Below are positions 1 to 5,252 of a DNA stretch of 5,611 bases, one piece after another; positions within the stretch are counted from its first letter, which is position 1, and every line of letters begins with the position of its first letter. Source of the DNA: Oscillospiraceae bacterium. GTDB taxonomy: Bacteria; Bacillota; Clostridia; Oscillospirales; Ruminococcaceae. Both the position numbers and the translations under genes were made by a program. The stretch is taken from assembly GCA_900765125.1 (NCBI GenBank), contig CAAFQL010000035.1:1-5611 (forward strand), read 5' to 3'. Below the pieces are notes generated by a model. The model did not search any database. It saw only the letters and a program-made list of their open reading frames with translations, and was not told the DNA's origin.

Positions 1-390
1 ACAACAACTACAACAACAACAGCTACAAGCGATTCTACAACCACCACAACAACTACAACTACAACAACAACAGCTACAAGCGATTCTTCAACCACCACCA
101 CAACAACTACAAGTACAACAGCTACAAGCGATTCTACAACCACTACTACAAATTCTGGTAAGTGGAATGACCTTATTGGTGATGTAAACCTTGACGGCAG
201 AGTTGGTGTACAGGATATTATCAAGTTGAATAAGTATCTGTTGGGTCAGGTTCAGCTTAATGCACAGGCATTGAGAAATGCAACTTGTAAGGATGACGGC
301 AGTGTAAATACTGACGATATCAACATTGATGACCTTATCTCTCTTGAGAAATACCTCGTTGACCTTATTCCTTCACTTCCGGAGAAATAA
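1..390 (+). CDS. Dockerin type I domain protein, C-terminal fragment (5' end outside window)
   Basis: Frame 1 is open from the window edge to the TAA at 388-390 and gives 129 residues. Residues 1-50 are a Thr-rich linker with three TATSDS blocks. Residues 60-129 read as a type I dockerin. The first calcium loop is canonical (D61, N63, D65, G66, D72) and is followed by the helix IIKLNKYLLG. A spacer with NAQALRNATC leads into a second, degenerate loop (T95, K97, D99, G100, D106) and the helix LISLEKYLVDLI, ending SLPEK. Dockerins bind cohesin modules on scaffoldins, so the protein is probably a secreted enzyme or binding protein of a cellulosome-like complex. The catalytic or binding part lies upstream and cannot be named. 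An intrinsic terminator follows about 100 bases downstream. The dockerin call is firm; the Ruminococcus-type assignment is an inference from sequence style. Confidence 0.9.
   Translation, partial: TTTTTTTATSDSTTTTTTTTTTTTATSDSSTTTTTTTSTTATSDSTTTTTNSGKWNDLIGDVNLDGRVGVQDIIKLNKYLLGQVQLNAQALRNATCKDDGSVNTDDINIDDLISLEKYLVDLIPSLPEK
19..150 (+). repeat. Tandem repeat encoding the Thr-rich TATSDS linker
   Basis: The 18-base block acagctacaagcgattct occurs identically at 19-36, 70-87 and 118-135, giving periods of 51 and 48 bases. Between the blocks are ACA/ACT/ACC threonine codons. Both periods are multiples of three, so the frame is kept. The repeat lies inside the coding region and encodes a flexible linker before the dockerin. 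Similar threonine codons (1-18) continue to the window edge, so more copies may lie upstream. Confidence 0.85.
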
Positions 391-416
391 GAGTATTCTC
401 AAATCACCTTTTAATG

Positions 417-460
417 TGCTTAGCATTAAGCACTAAGCATTAGTAACTTAGTGCTCTAAG
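417..460 (+). other. Overlapping alternative hairpins in 3' untranslated region
   Basis: CTTAG and CTAAG alternate at 419, 433, 447 and 456. They allow either a 7-bp stem (417-423 with 433-439) or a perfect 9-bp stem (429-437 with 447-455, loop of 9). The two stems share bases, so they exclude each other. The segment lies between the dockerin stop codon and its terminator. It could be a 3' processing or stability element, but a function is not shown. Apart from the two terminators, I see nothing else in 391-607. Confidence 0.4.
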
Positions 461-493
461 TAATTCAACACACACATACATTGCTATAATTTT

Positions 494-528
494 GCCGCTG
501 TATTTGCAAGTACAGCGGCACTTTTTTT
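494..528 (+). terminator. Rho-independent terminator of the dockerin gene
   Basis: A perfect 9-bp stem, gccgctgta (494-502) with tacagcggc (511-519), has an 8-base loop and is followed by AC and then a run of seven T at 522-528. The T-run is only on the plus strand, so it ends transcription of the dockerin gene about 104 bases after its stop. Confidence 0.9.
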
Positions 529-562
529 ATATTTAGAAGAATGTATAGTTTTTATGGAGTAT

Positions 563-599
563 AAATAAAAGATGGTCCAGTATTTGTAGTACTGGACCA
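563..599 (-). terminator. Rho-independent terminator of the symporter gene
   Basis: A perfect 10-bp stem, tggtccagta (573-582) with tactggacca (590-599), has a 7-base loop. On the minus strand the stem is followed by TCTTTTATTT and preceded by a run of A, the usual layout. It begins about 9 bases after the symporter stop codon. It faces the plus-strand terminator at 494-528, so the convergent pair is insulated on both sides. Confidence 0.85.
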
Positions 600-607
600 A
601 AAAACTT

Positions 608-2161
608 TTATTTACAATCAATCTTTTTATTATAGCACTCGAAAACCTTTTCTACATACTGAGTATCAGGCTTTTTTGTGAATGTACTTACTACAGGAAC
701 AATAATGATTGAAAGAATCATTACAATTGCTCCAAGATTAATAGGAGATGCAAGATTCAGTGGGCAAATACCAGCTACGGTTGCTTTGATTTCAGGGAAT
801 AGTCCGAAGCCTATGAAGAACATATGCAGTACTGTTATACCAATACCCAGAATAAAGCTTGTCCAAACGGCAGCTTTTGTTGCTTTTTTGCTGAACAGAC
901 CTATCATGAACGGACCTAAGAATGCACCTGCCAGTGCACCCCATGAGTAGGACATCAGAGTTGTAATAGAAGCATTTTTATTAAATGCAATAACAACAGA
1001 AATAAGTAAGAATACTGCTATAAATATACGCATTATAAGCATTTCGTTCTTTTCATTTTCTTTCTTCAGCTTTGGCTTTACAAAGTCTATTGTAAGAGTT
1101 GAGCTTGATGTGAGAACTAGAGAAGAAAGTGTGGACATTGAAGCAGATAATACAAGAACGACAACCAGACCTATCAGAAGATCAGGAAGTGCCTTTTCAA
1201 GCATTGTTGGAACCATAGAGTCAAATACAGGAGTTTCACCCTCGGCTACTGTATTATAAAGGCGATCAAAACCACCCATCAGGTAAGAACCACCAGCTAC
1301 TACGAGTGCAAATACTGTGGAAATAATGGTGCCTTTCTTGATAGCATCATTATCTTTGATTGCATAGAACTTATGTACCATCTGAGGCAGCCCCCATGTG
1401 CCCAGAGAGGTTAGTATTATTACACCAACAAGATTTATAGGATCAGGTCCGAATACACTTGCAAATGCGCCTGTTTCACCTGGTGCAGTTTCAATTTCAG
1501 CCATTTTAGATACAGCTTCACTCCATCCGCCCTGACCATTTATTACGCATATAACTACTGCTGCAATACCTATCAGCATTACGATTCCCTGTACAAAGTC
1601 ATTTAGAGCAGTTGCTGCATAACCGCCAAGGATTACATATACTGCTGTGATAAGAGCCATTGCTACAATTATCATTTTATATGAGAATTCTGATTCAAGA
1701 CCAAGAGCCATTGCAAACAAACGGGAAAGTCCGTTGTAAACAGAAGCTGTATATGGAATCAAAAATACAAAAACAATAAGAGCTGCTGCAATTTTAAGTC
1801 CCTTTGAGTCAAATCTTTTTTCAAAATATTCAGGCATGGTTTTAGCGTTAAGATGTTTTGTCATCATTCTTGTACGTTTACCAAGAACTATCCATGCAAG
1901 TGCACTTCCAAGTATCGCATTGCCAATGCCTATCCATGCAGCTGAAATACCATAACTCCATCCAAATTGACCGGCATAGCCAATGAATACTACAGCTGAA
2001 AAGTATGATGTACCATAAGCAAATGCAGTAAGCCATGAGCCTACTCCACGTCCGCCAAGTACAAAGTCGCTTACAGATTTTGTTTTTCTTGATGTGTAAA
2101 TTCCGATGCCAAGCATTACTGCAATGTAAATTACCAGCATCGCAATTGTAATACCTATCAT
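608..2161 (-). CDS. Sodium:solute symporter (SSS family, substrate unknown)
   Basis: Integral membrane protein of 517 residues, within the usual 450-550 of the SSS family (LeuT fold, about 13 helices), which couples solute uptake to Na+ entry. An N-terminal helix (2-22) is followed by the family motif DFVLGGRGVGSWLTA (32-46) and the unwound first core helix (47-64). ALNDFVQGIVMLIG (185-198) and WGLPQMVHKFYAIKD (256-270) are also typical. SASMSTLSS (339-347) carries A340, S343 and T344, which align with the Na+ ligands A337, S340 and T341 of E. coli PutP. PutP D55 is replaced by Y53, as I recall for pantothenate permease PanF, so the protein looks more PanF-like than PutP-like; substrate cannot be assigned. 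The ATG at 2161 is preferred because AAAGGGG sits 8 bases upstream. An in-frame ATG at 2179 would add six residues but has no ribosome binding site. Monocistronic, with its own promoter and terminator. Confidence 0.9.
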   Translation of the reverse strand: MIGITIAMLVIYIAVMLGIGIYTSRKTKSVSDFVLGGRGVGSWLTAFAYGTSYFSAVVFIGYAGQFGWSYGISAAWIGIGNAILGSALAWIVLGKRTRMMTKHLNAKTMPEYFEKRFDSKGLKIAAALIVFVFLIPYTASVYNGLSRLFAMALGLESEFSYKMIIVAMALITAVYVILGGYAATALNDFVQGIVMLIGIAAVVICVINGQGGWSEAVSKMAEIETAPGETGAFASVFGPDPINLVGVIILTSLGTWGLPQMVHKFYAIKDNDAIKKGTIISTVFALVVAGGSYLMGGFDRLYNTVAEGETPVFDSMVPTMLEKALPDLLIGLVVVLVLSASMSTLSSLVLTSSSTLTIDFVKPKLKKENEKNEMLIMRIFIAVFLLISVVIAFNKNASITTLMSYSWGALAGAFLGPFMIGLFSKKATKAAVWTSFILGIGITVLHMFFIGFGLFPEIKATVAGICPLNLASPINLGAIVMILSIIIVPVVSTFTKKPDTQYVEKVFECYNKKIDCK

Positions 2162-2170
2162 TACAATTGC
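2142..2170 (-). promoter_or_regulatory. 11-bp hairpin spanning the symporter start codon
   Basis: gcaattgtaat (2142-2152) and attacaattgc (2160-2170) are perfect inverted repeats around a 7-base loop. In the mRNA, the stem starts at the last G of the Shine-Dalgarno sequence, takes in the whole SD-to-AUG spacer and the first two bases of the AUG, and closes over codons 4-7. Folding would hide the initiation site. A regulatory role is inferred; the stem is AU-rich and so of moderate stability. Confidence 0.5.
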
Positions 2171-2176
2171 CCCTTT
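2170..2176 (-). promoter_or_regulatory. Ribosome binding site deciding the symporter start
   Basis: Minus-strand AAAGGGG pairs with the 16S anti-Shine-Dalgarno over seven bases with one G-U pair. It lies 8 bases before the ATG at 2161-2159. No such site precedes the upstream in-frame ATG at 2179, whose leader is almost all A and T. Confidence 0.65.
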
Positions 2177-2189
2177 CATAATTTAATAA

Positions 2190-2213
2190 TTTAAAGCTTT
2201 AAACACCTAAAGC
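2190..2213 (-). other. Palindrome and inverted repeat in the symporter leader
   Basis: tttaaagctttaaa (2190-2203) is a perfect 14-bp palindrome. It overlaps an inverted repeat, gcttta (2196-2201) with taaagc (2208-2213), that has a 6-base loop. Both lie between the predicted transcription start (about 2221) and the start codon. They could be an operator or a leader hairpin, or may just reflect AT-rich sequence. Confidence 0.35.
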
Positions 2214-2227
2214 GTAAAAGCATATTT

Positions 2228-2256
2228 ATTTTACCAAATATTGACGCAGTTGTCAA
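2228..2256 (-). promoter_or_regulatory. Sigma-A promoter of the symporter gene
   Basis: On the minus strand, TTGACA (2256-2251) and TAAAAT (2233-2228) are separated by exactly 17 bases: a perfect -35 and a five-of-six -10. Transcription should start near 2221, giving a leader of about 60 bases to the ATG at 2161. The -35 forms part of a TTGAC/GTCAA inverted repeat (2241-2256). Confidence 0.8.
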
Positions 2257-2270
2257 GTATTGCGTATAAT
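2241..2270 (+). promoter_or_regulatory. Candidate plus-strand sigma-A promoter with no obvious gene
   Basis: TTGACG (2241-2246) and a perfect TATAAT (2265-2270) are separated by 18 bases on the plus strand. The -35 element overlaps the spacer of the divergent symporter promoter. A transcript would start near 2277 and meet the terminator at 2325-2356 after about 80 bases. No protein gene lies in that stretch, so this is either a short-RNA promoter or a chance match in AT-rich DNA. Confidence 0.4.
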
Positions 2271-2324
2271 TTCTGTGAATATGACAAAAACAAGCTCTTC
2301 GATTTAGGTATTTCTACAAAAAAG

Positions 2325-2356
2325 AAAACGACGCCGCAAAATGCAAGCGTCGTTTT
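2325..2356 (-). terminator. Terminator of the AspT-like gene, usable in both directions
   Basis: aaaacgacgc (2325-2334) and gcgtcgtttt (2347-2356) form a 10-bp perfect stem, with a small gca/tgc stem inside the 12-base loop. On the minus strand the GC part is followed by TTTTCTTTTTT, about 25 bases after the AspT-like stop codon. On the plus strand it is followed by TTTTTATT, so it could also stop rightward transcription. Confidence 0.9.
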
Positions 2357-2380
2357 TATTAGGCAGAATAATTTATTTAA

Positions 2381-3628
2381 TTAAAGATATGTCAGGAACT
2401 GTGTGCAGAAAACAACCAATATCAGAGCAATCGGATAGGTTGCTGCGTATGCAGATGCAACGTTGGAAGTACCTGTCATAGAGATAAGTGAACCGAGAGC
2501 CGGTGTGCTTGTCATACCACCGCAGATAGAACCGAGATTGTTGAATAGGCTCAGTTTCAGAACATACTTTGCAAAGAAGAAACCGATGAGCATTGGTATG
2601 AGAGTCATGATAGCACCCCATACGAAGAGCATAGGACCGTATTCAGACAGAGTAGCTACAAAGCCTGCACCGCCGTCAATACCTGCACCGATCAGGAAGA
2701 GTACAAGACCCAATTCCTGGAAAATGCTCAGCATATGCTCATTTACCTTAAGACTGAGTTTACCAATTCTTCCAAAGTGACCGAAGATAAGACCCATTAT
2801 CAGCGGACCGCCTGTTGTACCGAGATTAAATGAGTTGCCGCCGCCGAGAGGAATATTGATTGAACCAAGCAGCAGACCTATCATAATAACAAGTGCAAAT
2901 GCGCCCAGACCAAACTTGTCCATCTCAAAGAGCTTGATCTGCTTTTTAGTCTTAGAGTCCTTGTCATCTGCAATTATAAGCTTAGCACGCTCTTCATCTA
3001 TATTTGCCTTCAGTATTCTTGGAATGATCTGAACAAACAGAACAACGCCGATTACACCAAATGGATAAGCAACACCGTGACCTACAGAGATTTCCTTAAA
3101 CTGTTCTTCAGAAATAACACCTTCAAGAGCACCCTGTGCCGCAGCAAATGCAGGCGTACTTGTCAGAGAACCTGACAGAAGTCCTGTTGACATAGCGGAA
3201 TTCATACCCGGAACAAGAATTGTGATAAGCGCGCAGCATCCAGCACCTGCCAGAATGATTATAGCACCAAGCAGAACATAAGATTTAGCGTTCTTTTTGA
3301 GATTCTTAAAGAAGCTCGGACCTGCAATCAATCCAACGGATGCTACGAACAGTACAAGACCAAGATTCTGTACAAGTTTCAGATAGTCGGAAATAGTTCC
3401 GGCACTTTCTGCCCACATACCGCCCTCAGCAGTCATAACGCCGTTGAAGTGACCTGCAAACAGTGCAACAAGGAAAATTGCAGCTGTGCCAAGTGATACA
3501 CCTTTGATGCTGATCTTACCGATCAGATAGCCGATAACAATAATTGCAAAAATGAAGAATAGCACGATAGTCATAGCCTTCATATTAAAAATATGTGTAC
3601 CGGCGGCTTCCAATAATTCAAATTTCAT
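2381..3628 (-). CDS. AspT/YidE/YbjL-family putative transporter lacking RCK_C domains
   Basis: Membrane protein of 415 residues built as two homologous halves, the Asp-Al_Ex duplication of the aspartate:alanine exchanger family (TC 2.A.81). Half one: helices from residue 19, GLVLFVASVGLIAGPSFF (90-107), GSLTSTPAFAAA (153-164) and AYPFGVIGVV (187-196). Half two: GLVLFLIGAGIDGGAGF (307-323), GGMTSTPALGSL (370-381) and ATYPIALILVVF (396-407). The two TSTPA motifs and paired GLVLF segments support the family. Typical members are about 560 residues with two RCK_C (TrkA_C) domains between the halves; here only a charged loop of about 30 residues (204-236) remains, so nucleotide or ion gating through RCK is absent. 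Substrate is unknown; amino-acid or dicarboxylate exchange is only a family-level guess. The ATG at 3628 is chosen because AAAAGGAG lies 6 bases upstream. An in-frame ATG at 3706 would add 26 polar residues but has no ribosome site and lies in the leader hairpin. Confidence 0.88.
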   Translation of the reverse strand: MKFELLEAAGTHIFNMKAMTIVLFFIFAIIVIGYLIGKISIKGVSLGTAAIFLVALFAGHFNGVMTAEGGMWAESAGTISDYLKLVQNLGLVLFVASVGLIAGPSFFKNLKKNAKSYVLLGAIIILAGAGCCALITILVPGMNSAMSTGLLSGSLTSTPAFAAAQGALEGVISEEQFKEISVGHGVAYPFGVIGVVLFVQIIPRILKANIDEERAKLIIADDKDSKTKKQIKLFEMDKFGLGAFALVIMIGLLLGSINIPLGGGNSFNLGTTGGPLIMGLIFGHFGRIGKLSLKVNEHMLSIFQELGLVLFLIGAGIDGGAGFVATLSEYGPMLFVWGAIMTLIPMLIGFFFAKYVLKLSLFNNLGSICGGMTSTPALGSLISMTGTSNVASAYAATYPIALILVVFCTQFLTYL

Positions 3629-3634
3629 ATGCCT

Positions 3635-3642
3635 CTCCTTTT
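3635..3642 (-). promoter_or_regulatory. Ribosome binding site deciding the AspT-like start
   Basis: Minus-strand AAAAGGAG ends 6 bases before the ATG at 3628-3626. It is a near-perfect Shine-Dalgarno match and sets the start 26 codons inside the longest open frame. Confidence 0.85.
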
Positions 3643-3661
3643 CAAATAAAAAGTTTTCATA

Positions 3662-3704
3662 GGGCATAACGGAAAACGCTGCATACCGCTTTCCGTTATG
3701 TCCC
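3662..3704 (-). promoter_or_regulatory. Leader hairpin or operator upstream of the AspT-like gene
   Basis: cataacggaaa (3665-3675) and tttccgttatg (3690-3700) are perfect 11-base inverted arms. GGG (3662-3664) and CCC (3702-3704) extend the stem after one bulged base at 3701, and the loop is 14 bases. It lies at about +32 to +74 of the predicted transcript, about 20 bases before the Shine-Dalgarno site. A T-rich stretch follows only after a gap of several bases, so it is not a typical terminator. It could be a 5' stabilising hairpin, an attenuator-like leader or a DNA operator. Confidence 0.6.
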
Positions 3705-3742
3705 ATTCTTAAAAATACGGTTTCTGCCTGAAAACCTTGAAA

Positions 3743-3771
3743 ATTATATCATATATAACATAATTTGTCAA
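3743..3771 (-). promoter_or_regulatory. Full-consensus sigma-A promoter of the AspT-like gene
   Basis: On the minus strand, TTGACA (3771-3766) and TATAAT (3748-3743) are both perfect and 17 bases apart, and TGA just before the -10 makes it an extended -10. Transcription should start near 3736, giving a leader of about 107 bases. The -35 lies in a TAATT/AATTA inverted repeat (3761-3774) that could be an operator. Confidence 0.88.
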
Positions 3772-3937
3772 TTATCAGCGTGTGGAAACTCCGTAAAATC
3801 GTAACTTTTTTCAATTTTTCGGTTTCCTGTTATGAAAGTATTGTAACTTATGATAAAAGTTATGCAATTAAAGAAAATGATAATGTATTATGATTTAATT
3901 TTTTCGTGAAGAAAACTTAAAAAGTGTCAAAAACCCC
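3772..3937. other. AT-rich divergent intergenic region without a recognisable gene
   Basis: This stretch separates the promoters of the AspT-like gene (leftward) and the carboxypeptidase gene (rightward). It is rich in A and T and has no credible open frame with a ribosome site. Two weak structures are visible: an inverted repeat taactt/aagtta (3844-3849 with 3857-3862), and tttcctgttatg (3823-3834), which matches one arm of the leader hairpin at 3690-3700 apart from one extra base. No riboswitch or tRNA was recognised. Confidence 0.5.
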
Positions 3938-3966
3938 TTTTCTTTTTGGAAAAGATGTGGTATAAT
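3938..3966 (+). promoter_or_regulatory. Extended -10 promoter of the carboxypeptidase-mscL operon
   Basis: TGG followed by a perfect TATAAT at 3961-3966 forms an extended -10 element. The -35 position, 17 bases upstream (3938-3943, TTTTCT), is weak, which the extended -10 can offset. Transcription should start near 3973, leaving a leader of about 42 bases before the TTG start at 4015. Confidence 0.65.
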
Positions 3967-3998
3967 AATAAAGTAAAAATAGAAAAATAACTGATAAG

Positions 3999-4005
3999 AA
4001 AGGAG
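3999..4005 (+). promoter_or_regulatory. Ribosome binding site deciding the TTG start
   Basis: AAAGGAG at 3999-4005 is a strong Shine-Dalgarno sequence. The in-frame TTG at 4006 touches it with no spacing and cannot be used in the normal way. The TTG at 4015 lies 9 bases downstream, a suitable distance. Confidence 0.8.
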
Positions 4006-4014
4006 TTGTGTTAT

Positions 4015-5226
4015 TTGGCTAAGAAAAAAGCGTCTGCACTGACGGAAAAGCAATTGAAACAGGAAGAAATTCGTAAGAATAACCGCATGAAGCAGCGGAA
4101 ACGCAAGATTCGTAGATATATGGATAGATTTGCTGCTATAGTAGTTTTCTGTGGATTTTTTGCAGCAGTGGGATATCCTATTGCTACGGGTATGGTTTCC
4201 ATTAAGCCTCTTACAGGAGAAGAGCCTATTGGTGTTGTACAAAAAACCAATGAGGCAGGAGAAATTGTGACCGAATCTGTCGCAGAACCCACTGAAAGTT
4301 CTTATGAAACGATAACTGTTAATAATGATGAAGTGTTCAAAGGCGAGATGATACTGGTAAACGAGAATTACCCCTTTAAAAACAGCAAAGAAGCAAATAT
4401 CGTAACTCTTTATGACGAAAAAAATGATTCATACAGTGTAAGCGGAATGGAGATAGGACTACAGAAAGATGCTGTGGAACCTTTGAATGATATGCTCAGT
4501 GCGTTTTATGAAGAAACAGGTAATTCAAGTATACTGATAGTTGCGGGTTTTAGAACGCTGGAGCAGCAGCAGGCTTTGTATGATGAGGATCTTGAACTTA
4601 CTGGTCTTGATACATCTACGCTTGTGGCTCTTCCTGGACACAGTGAGCATGAATCTGGATATGCACTTGACTTTTCTCTGTTCTATGATGATGGCACGTC
4701 TGGTGAGTATGACGGCACAGGTGAGTATGAATGGATAGATGAGCATTGTGCGGATTACGGATTTATACTTCGTTATCCGGCAGATAAGACTGAGATAACA
4801 AAGATACAGTATGAGTCATGGCATTATCGTTATGTTGGAAAACCACACGCTTATTATATCATGCAAAGTGGTATTTGCTACGAGGAATATATTGAGAAGT
4901 TAAAAGAATACAGTGTGGAAAATCCTTTGGAAATAGTTGATAGTGACGGCGAAGCGTATGCTGTATATTATGTTCCGGCGGAAACTGAGAAGTCTGTTAC
5001 TTATATTCCGCTTATTTCGGATAAACCCTATAAGATACTTGGTAATAATGTTGATGGATTTATTGTTACAATAGACTTGCAAGAAACAAGAGAGCTTGTT
5101 TCGTATACCACACCGGCTGAAGAGATTACTGGTATTACTACTGACGAATACGGAAATGTAGTAACTACTGATTCTTCAATTGATACTGATACGGAAATAA
5201 CTACGACAGTTAATGCCGTAGGATAA
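4015..5226 (+). CDS. Membrane-anchored VanY-type D-alanyl-D-alanine carboxypeptidase (peptidase M15B)
   Basis: Protein of 403 residues with a TTG start set by the Shine-Dalgarno site at 3999-4005. Residues 1-38 are very basic and cytoplasmic. Residues 39-60 form one membrane segment (signal anchor), leaving the rest outside. After an acidic linker (about 65-140) comes the VanY domain (about 145-300). It shows AGFRTLEQQQ (177-186), with R180 the likely substrate-carboxylate contact, the zinc motif SEHESGYALD (210-219; H212, D219) and ESWHYRYVG (267-275; E267 catalytic, H270 third zinc ligand). All catalytic residues are present, so it should be an active zinc enzyme removing the terminal D-Ala of peptidoglycan stem peptides. 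A C-terminal extension (301-403) has a beta-rich-looking part to about 362 and a Thr/Asp/Glu-rich tail. No van resistance genes are nearby, so a housekeeping wall-trimming role is likelier than vancomycin resistance. mscL follows after 26 bases. Confidence 0.9.
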   Translation: MAKKKASALTEKQLKQEEIRKNNRMKQRKRKIRRYMDRFAAIVVFCGFFAAVGYPIATGMVSIKPLTGEEPIGVVQKTNEAGEIVTESVAEPTESSYETITVNNDEVFKGEMILVNENYPFKNSKEANIVTLYDEKNDSYSVSGMEIGLQKDAVEPLNDMLSAFYEETGNSSILIVAGFRTLEQQQALYDEDLELTGLDTSTLVALPGHSEHESGYALDFSLFYDDGTSGEYDGTGEYEWIDEHCADYGFILRYPADKTEITKIQYESWHYRYVGKPHAYYIMQSGICYEEYIEKLKEYSVENPLEIVDSDGEAYAVYYVPAETEKSVTYIPLISDKPYKILGNNVDGFIVTIDLQETRELVSYTTPAEEITGITTDEYGNVVTTDSSIDTDTEITTTVNAVG

Positions 5227-5237
5227 ATATAAATCTG

Positions 5238-5243
5238 AAAGGA
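5238..5243 (+). promoter_or_regulatory. Ribosome binding site of mscL
   Basis: AAAGGA lies 9 bases before the ATG at 5253. An ATG at 5243-5245 overlaps this site but is in another frame and gives no MscL sequence. No promoter is visible in the 26-base gap after the carboxypeptidase stop, which supports co-transcription. Confidence 0.75.
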
Positions 5244-5252
5244 TGAAAAAGC

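Noticed and set aside
1..150. Repeats at the left edge as a possible CRISPR array
   Set aside because: The intervals are low-complexity threonine codons, in frame with the dockerin; there are no unique spacers.
678..950. Plus-strand open frame of 90 codons
   Set aside because: It lies fully antisense to the symporter gene, has no ribosome site and gives no family-like sequence.
2373..2621. Minus-strand open frame of 82 codons overlapping the AspT-like gene
   Set aside because: A shifted frame of the real gene; the Cys/His-rich translation is a by-product of its codons.
2463..3032. Two plus-strand open frames (2463-2780 and 2835-3032)
   Set aside because: Antisense shadows of the AspT-like gene, rich in Pro and Ser as expected from reversed membrane-protein codons, with no start signals.
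3629..3706. Upstream in-frame ATG at 3706 for the AspT-like gene
   Set aside because: No Shine-Dalgarno sequence, and the added 26 polar residues come from the leader hairpin; the ATG at 3628 has a strong site.
4006..4014. TTG at 4006 as start of the carboxypeptidase
   Set aside because: It directly abuts the Shine-Dalgarno sequence; the in-frame TTG at 4015 has proper spacing.
3895..4292. Minus-strand open frames of 115 and 93 codons
   Set aside because: Antisense to the start of the carboxypeptidase gene and its promoter; no ribosome site and no recognisable sequence.
4525..5082. Further small open frames inside the carboxypeptidase gene (both strands)
   Set aside because: Out-of-frame shadows of a gene with complete catalytic motifs.
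4015..5226. Vancomycin-resistance vanY
   Set aside because: The catalytic family matches, but no vanA/B ligase, vanH, vanX or VanRS genes are near, and the neighbour is mscL.
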